Assembly (NCBI GenBank): GCA_004335835.1
Contig: RWJK01001707.1
Coordinates: 62,001-126,000 of the forward strand
Source: Scenedesmus sp. ARA3
Taxonomy: Eukaryota; Chlorophyta; Chlorophyceae; Sphaeropleales; Scenedesmaceae
Reading direction: 5' to 3'
DNA: 64,000 nt
The position numbers and the translations under genes are program-made. The notes beneath the pieces were generated by a model. That model was not told where the DNA came from. It ran no database searches and saw only the letters and a list, made by a program, of their open reading frames with translations. This document shows positions 61,931 through 64,000 of the stretch, one piece after another. How positions within the stretch are numbered: position 1 is the stretch's first letter; the number at the start of each line of letters is the position of its first letter.

Positions 61931-63804
61931 AATTCTTGTGCCTTGCAGTCTCCTTCAGCCGAGGGCGCCCCTTCAGGCCTTTTGAGCAGCTGCTGGCAGT
62001 GCTGCCCTCCGCCAGCTGCAGCCTGCTGCCGCCAGCCTTCCAGGGCCTCATGACAGACCCCAACAGCCCCATCGTCGACTTCTACCCTGAGAAGTTTGAC
62101 ATAGACATGGAGGGCAAGCGCGCGGAGTGGGAGGGCGTGGTCAAGGTGCCGTTCATTGATGAGGCGCGGCTGCTGGCTGCGGCAGCGAGCGTGCCGCCTG
62201 AGAGGTGCGTGTGTGCTGTTGCTTTCTGCTTTTTTTGGCCGTGTGGATGGTGATTGCATATGATATTTAGAAAAGGCTCATGACTGACCAGCCCGCCCCA
62301 TCATCGACTTTTATCTAGACAACATTATGATGTTGATATGGAGGGCAAGCGCGCCGAGTGGGAGGGCGTGGTCAAGGTGCCCTTCATTGACGAGGCCAGG
62401 CTGCTGGCGGCAGCGGCCAGCGTGCCGCCTGAGAGGTGCGTTTGCTGCTTGCTTTTTGGTGGCCTTCTGCTTGCTTTCCGCTTGCTTTCTGCTGGCTTTT
62501 TGCTTGCTGTCTGCTTGCCTTGTGTGTCGTTGGCGATTGCATACGCACTATGCACTGTGCAGGTGCTTTTTACTGATCAGGCGCGGCTGCGTGCCGCCTG
62601 AGAGGTGCGTGTGTGCTGTTGCGTTGTGCTTGCCGGCTGTGTGGATGGTGATTGCATATGCCCCTTAAAAGTGGCTCATGACAGACCCCAACAGCCCCAT
62701 CGTTGACTTTTATCTGTAGTAGAGTTTGACATAGACATGGAGGGCAAGCGCGCCGAGTGGGAGGGCGTGGTCAAGGTGCCGTTCATTGACGAGGCGCGGC
62801 TGCTGGCGGCGGCAGCGAGTGTGCCGCCAGAGAGGTGCGTGTGTGCTGTTGTGTTGTGCTTGCCGGCTGTGTAAATGGTGATTGCATACGCACTTTTAAA
62901 AGTGGATCATGACAGACACCAACAGCCCTATTGTTGACTTCTATTCGGAGAAGTTTGACATTGATATTGATATGGAGGGCAAGCGCGCCGAGTGGGAGGG
63001 CGTGGTCAAGGTGCCCTTCATTGACGAGGNNNNNNNNNNNNNNNNNNNNNNNNNNNNNNNNNNNNNNNNNNNNNNNNNNTGAGAGGTGCGTGTGTGCTGT
63101 TGCGTTGTGCTTGCCGGCTGTGTGGATGGTGATTGCATATGCGCTTTGAAAGTGGCTCATGACAGACCCCAGCAGCCCCATCATCGATTTTTATATGGAG
63201 AAGTTTGACATAGACATGGAGGGCAAGCGCGCAGAGTGGGAGGGCGTGGTCAAGGTGCCGTTCATTGACGAGGCGCGGCTGCTGGCAGCAGCAGCAAGCG
63301 TGCCGCCTGAGAGGTGGCCTGCTCAGGCTTTGACAGTCCGCATATGATGCATGGGCTCGGCAAAACTATGCGCGGTTTGATGCATCTGGCTGCATACGTG
63401 TGTCTGCTTGTGTATGCACACGCATTGCCTGCACTACATCCGCTGCTGCTGCTGCTGCCGCTGCCGTACGCGCATGCTGTATGCATTGCTGTTGCACACC
63501 GCAGGCTAGCGGCTGAGGAGTGCAGCCGCAACATCCCGGGCGACATGCTGGTCTAACAATCTTCTGCGCTGCTGCTGCTGCTGCTGCTGCTTCTGCTGGT
63601 GGCTGTGTGCGTCAATTCTGTAGGCTGACGGCTGAGGAGCGCAGCCGCAACATTCCGGGTGACATGCTGGTGTTTGAGTACGCTGCGGGCCGCCACGAGC
63701 CGGAGCACTGCGCTAGCGACCTGCCGCAGCACTTTGCCAGCGTGGCGATGGCACACAGCATCTGCCGCCACGTGCCGGTGCGGGCAGCGGATGTAGTAGC
63801 GTGA
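55779..63804 (+). CDS. XRN: 5'-3' exoribonuclease, XRN2/XRN4 type, 3' end uncertain
   Basis: Processive exonuclease for 5'-monophosphate RNA. Exons: 55779-55782, 55884-56135, 56457-56527, 56982-57159, 57881-58142, 58564-58697, 59263-59387, 59735-59791, 60008-60337, 60737-60817, 61053-61145, 61593-61695, 61949-62204, 63624-63804; all phases agree and give 708 residues up to TGA. The first coding exon is only ATGG; splicing yields [15 protein letters not shown], the family N-terminus. All acidic catalytic residues are present: D36 (YLDMNG), D85 (AIDG), E175/E177 (PGEGEHK), D205/D207 (GLDADLIML) and the Asp of VGNDFLPG. Exon 9 adds an RGG-rich insert. Relatives run ~200-300 residues longer, so the gene may continue beyond the window from a donor near 63779. 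XRN2 or XRN4 identity cannot be settled here. Confidence 0.9.
56834..56893 (+). pseudogene. Copy of XRN exon 4 acceptor edge with stop
   Basis: Repeats [18 protein letters not shown] with TAG in place of a Lys codon, 148 bp before the real exon. Confidence 0.8.
57325..57377 (+). repeat. Copy of XRN exon 4 donor edge
   Basis: Repeats [11 protein letters not shown] and the following donor (GTATGA), about 215 bp after the real one. Confidence 0.75.
57478..57831 (+). repeat. Three copies of XRN exon 5 acceptor edge (catalytic PGEGEHK)
   Basis: Copies start at 57483, 57652 and 57766, each right after an AG acceptor, before the real start at 57881 (last spacings 114 and 115 bp). All read [11 protein letters not shown] with the two catalytic Glu. 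The second changes IMEYIR to IIKYIR, the third KIM to NVM; both are followed by TCA rather than WQK. Confidence 0.9.
58298..58398 (+). repeat. Copy of XRN exon 5 donor edge
   Basis: About 100 bp nearly identical to 58042-58142 ([19 protein letters not shown] to FQIG) with a GTGAGC donor instead of GTGCGC. Confidence 0.9.
58788..58952 (+). repeat. Two copies of XRN exon 6 donor edge
   Basis: 58788-58832 reads [12 protein letters not shown] (catalytic Asp changed to Asn); 58910-58952 reads [13 protein letters not shown] with a GTGCGC donor. Confidence 0.85.
59469..59505 (+). repeat. Copy of XRN exon 7 donor edge
   Basis: Repeats GELNHERL, then TAG where the exon has CAG, followed by GTACCAGCAGC as at the real donor. 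Confidence 0.75.
60645..60690 (+). repeat. Copy of XRN exon 10 acceptor edge
   Basis: CCCCCAG followed by [10 protein letters not shown], then divergence; the real exon starts at 60737. Confidence 0.8.
61203..61246 (+). repeat. Copy of XRN exon 11 donor edge
   Basis: Repeats the QHYIRGLHW end and GTGAGC donor of 61113-61150 with a one-base loss that shifts the frame. Confidence 0.75.
61735..61880 (+). repeat. Two copies of XRN exon 13 acceptor edge
   Basis: 61735-61775 and 61837-61880 repeat [11 protein letters not shown]; the second keeps TTGCAG and is followed by TGA. The real exon starts at 61949. Spacing is about 105 bp. Confidence 0.85.
62279..63320 (+). repeat. Tandem array of XRN exon 13 3' half (four extra units)
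   Basis: Units begin near 62279, 62677, 62908 and 63160, after the real one near 62050 (229-398 bp spacing). Each carries [16 protein letters not shown], then [20 protein letters not shown] and a GAGAG|GTGCG donor or its remnant. A donor-only fragment sits at about 62585-62665. One unit is interrupted by the N run. Confidence 0.9.
63030..63079. other. Assembly gap (50 N) inside the XRN exon array
   Basis: Falls inside the fourth array unit, where the sister units have about 35 bp; a size-unknown gap typical of near-identical tandem copies. Confidence 1.
63506..63556 (+). pseudogene. Truncated copy of XRN exon 14 acceptor edge
   Basis: Starts after CCGCAG and reads [17 protein letters not shown] then TAA, 118 bp before the real exon (63624), which itself follows a less usual TGTAG acceptor. 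Confidence 0.85.
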
Positions 63805-64000
63805 TGTTTCCACATCAAATTTTTGAAGCGTGCCATTTAGCAAGCTACAAAGTGAATGGTCTGCAGCCTGGTGCGTGGAGCTCGCATTGCACTTTGCAAC
63901 AGCCACCCGGTGCAGCGTGACCCGCTTCAAGTAATGAATTGTGCACACCCTGCAAGAGCTGCGCTTCACTCCTCGAGCTGCTGCTGCTGCTGCTGCTGTG

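Overview
This is nuclear DNA from a eukaryote, most likely a chlorophyte green alga of the Chlorophyceae. The genes are full of short spliceosomal introns with GTGAGT/GTGCGT donors and TGCAG acceptors. Exons carry Ala/Gln homopolymers encoded by GCA/CAG runs, introns carry CTG/CAG runs, and the green-algal polyadenylation word TGTAA lies behind several stop codons. Two genes are cilia-specific (RIB72 and a SPAG1-like dynein-arm assembly factor) and one is an SPX-SLC13 phosphate permease of the type known from Chlamydomonas. A scenedesmid would fit, but the species cannot be named from the sequence. There are two runs of N, at 26825-27019 and 63030-63079.

Layout, left to right: a sedolisin (S53) peptidase on the minus strand, running off the left edge (1-2239); ATP synthase assembly factor ATP12/ATPAF2 (minus, 3036-5025), divergent from LSM2 (plus, 5626-6952); RIB72/EFHC1 (plus, 7475-11889); CTF8 (minus, 12980-13837), divergent from an FCP1/CPL3-like RNA polymerase II CTD phosphatase (plus, 14311-20849); an unrecognised low-complexity protein built from three ~1.1-kb repeats (plus, ~21729-25237); a TAF1B-like RNA polymerase I factor (minus, 27367-31150); two orphan secreted proteins (plus 32401-34496, minus 35575-36297); a giant SPAG1-like TPR/RPAP3_C protein (minus, 36973-46183); the SPX-SLC13 phosphate transporter (minus, 46791-53027), divergent from a small protein with an ALYREF-like UAP56-binding motif (plus, 53423-55026); and a 5'-3' exoribonuclease XRN (plus, 55779 to at least 63804). 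Exon chains for eleven of these were joined by hand so that splice phases agree across every junction. There is no operon logic. Several genes concern RNA synthesis and decay (LSM2, CPL, TAF1B, UAP56-binding protein, XRN), which may be chance.

The most unusual property is structural. At least seven genes contain short tandem copies of exon edges (the last or first ~30-150 bp of an exon plus its splice site) lying in the neighbouring intron or just past the stop codon. I count more than thirty such 'exon echoes'. Some are frameshifted or carry stops, others are still open. They culminate in the XRN gene, where one exon 5' end is present four times and one exon 3' half five times. This looks like continuing local tandem duplication centred on splice junctions, with possible consequences for intron growth, intron gain and alternative splicing.
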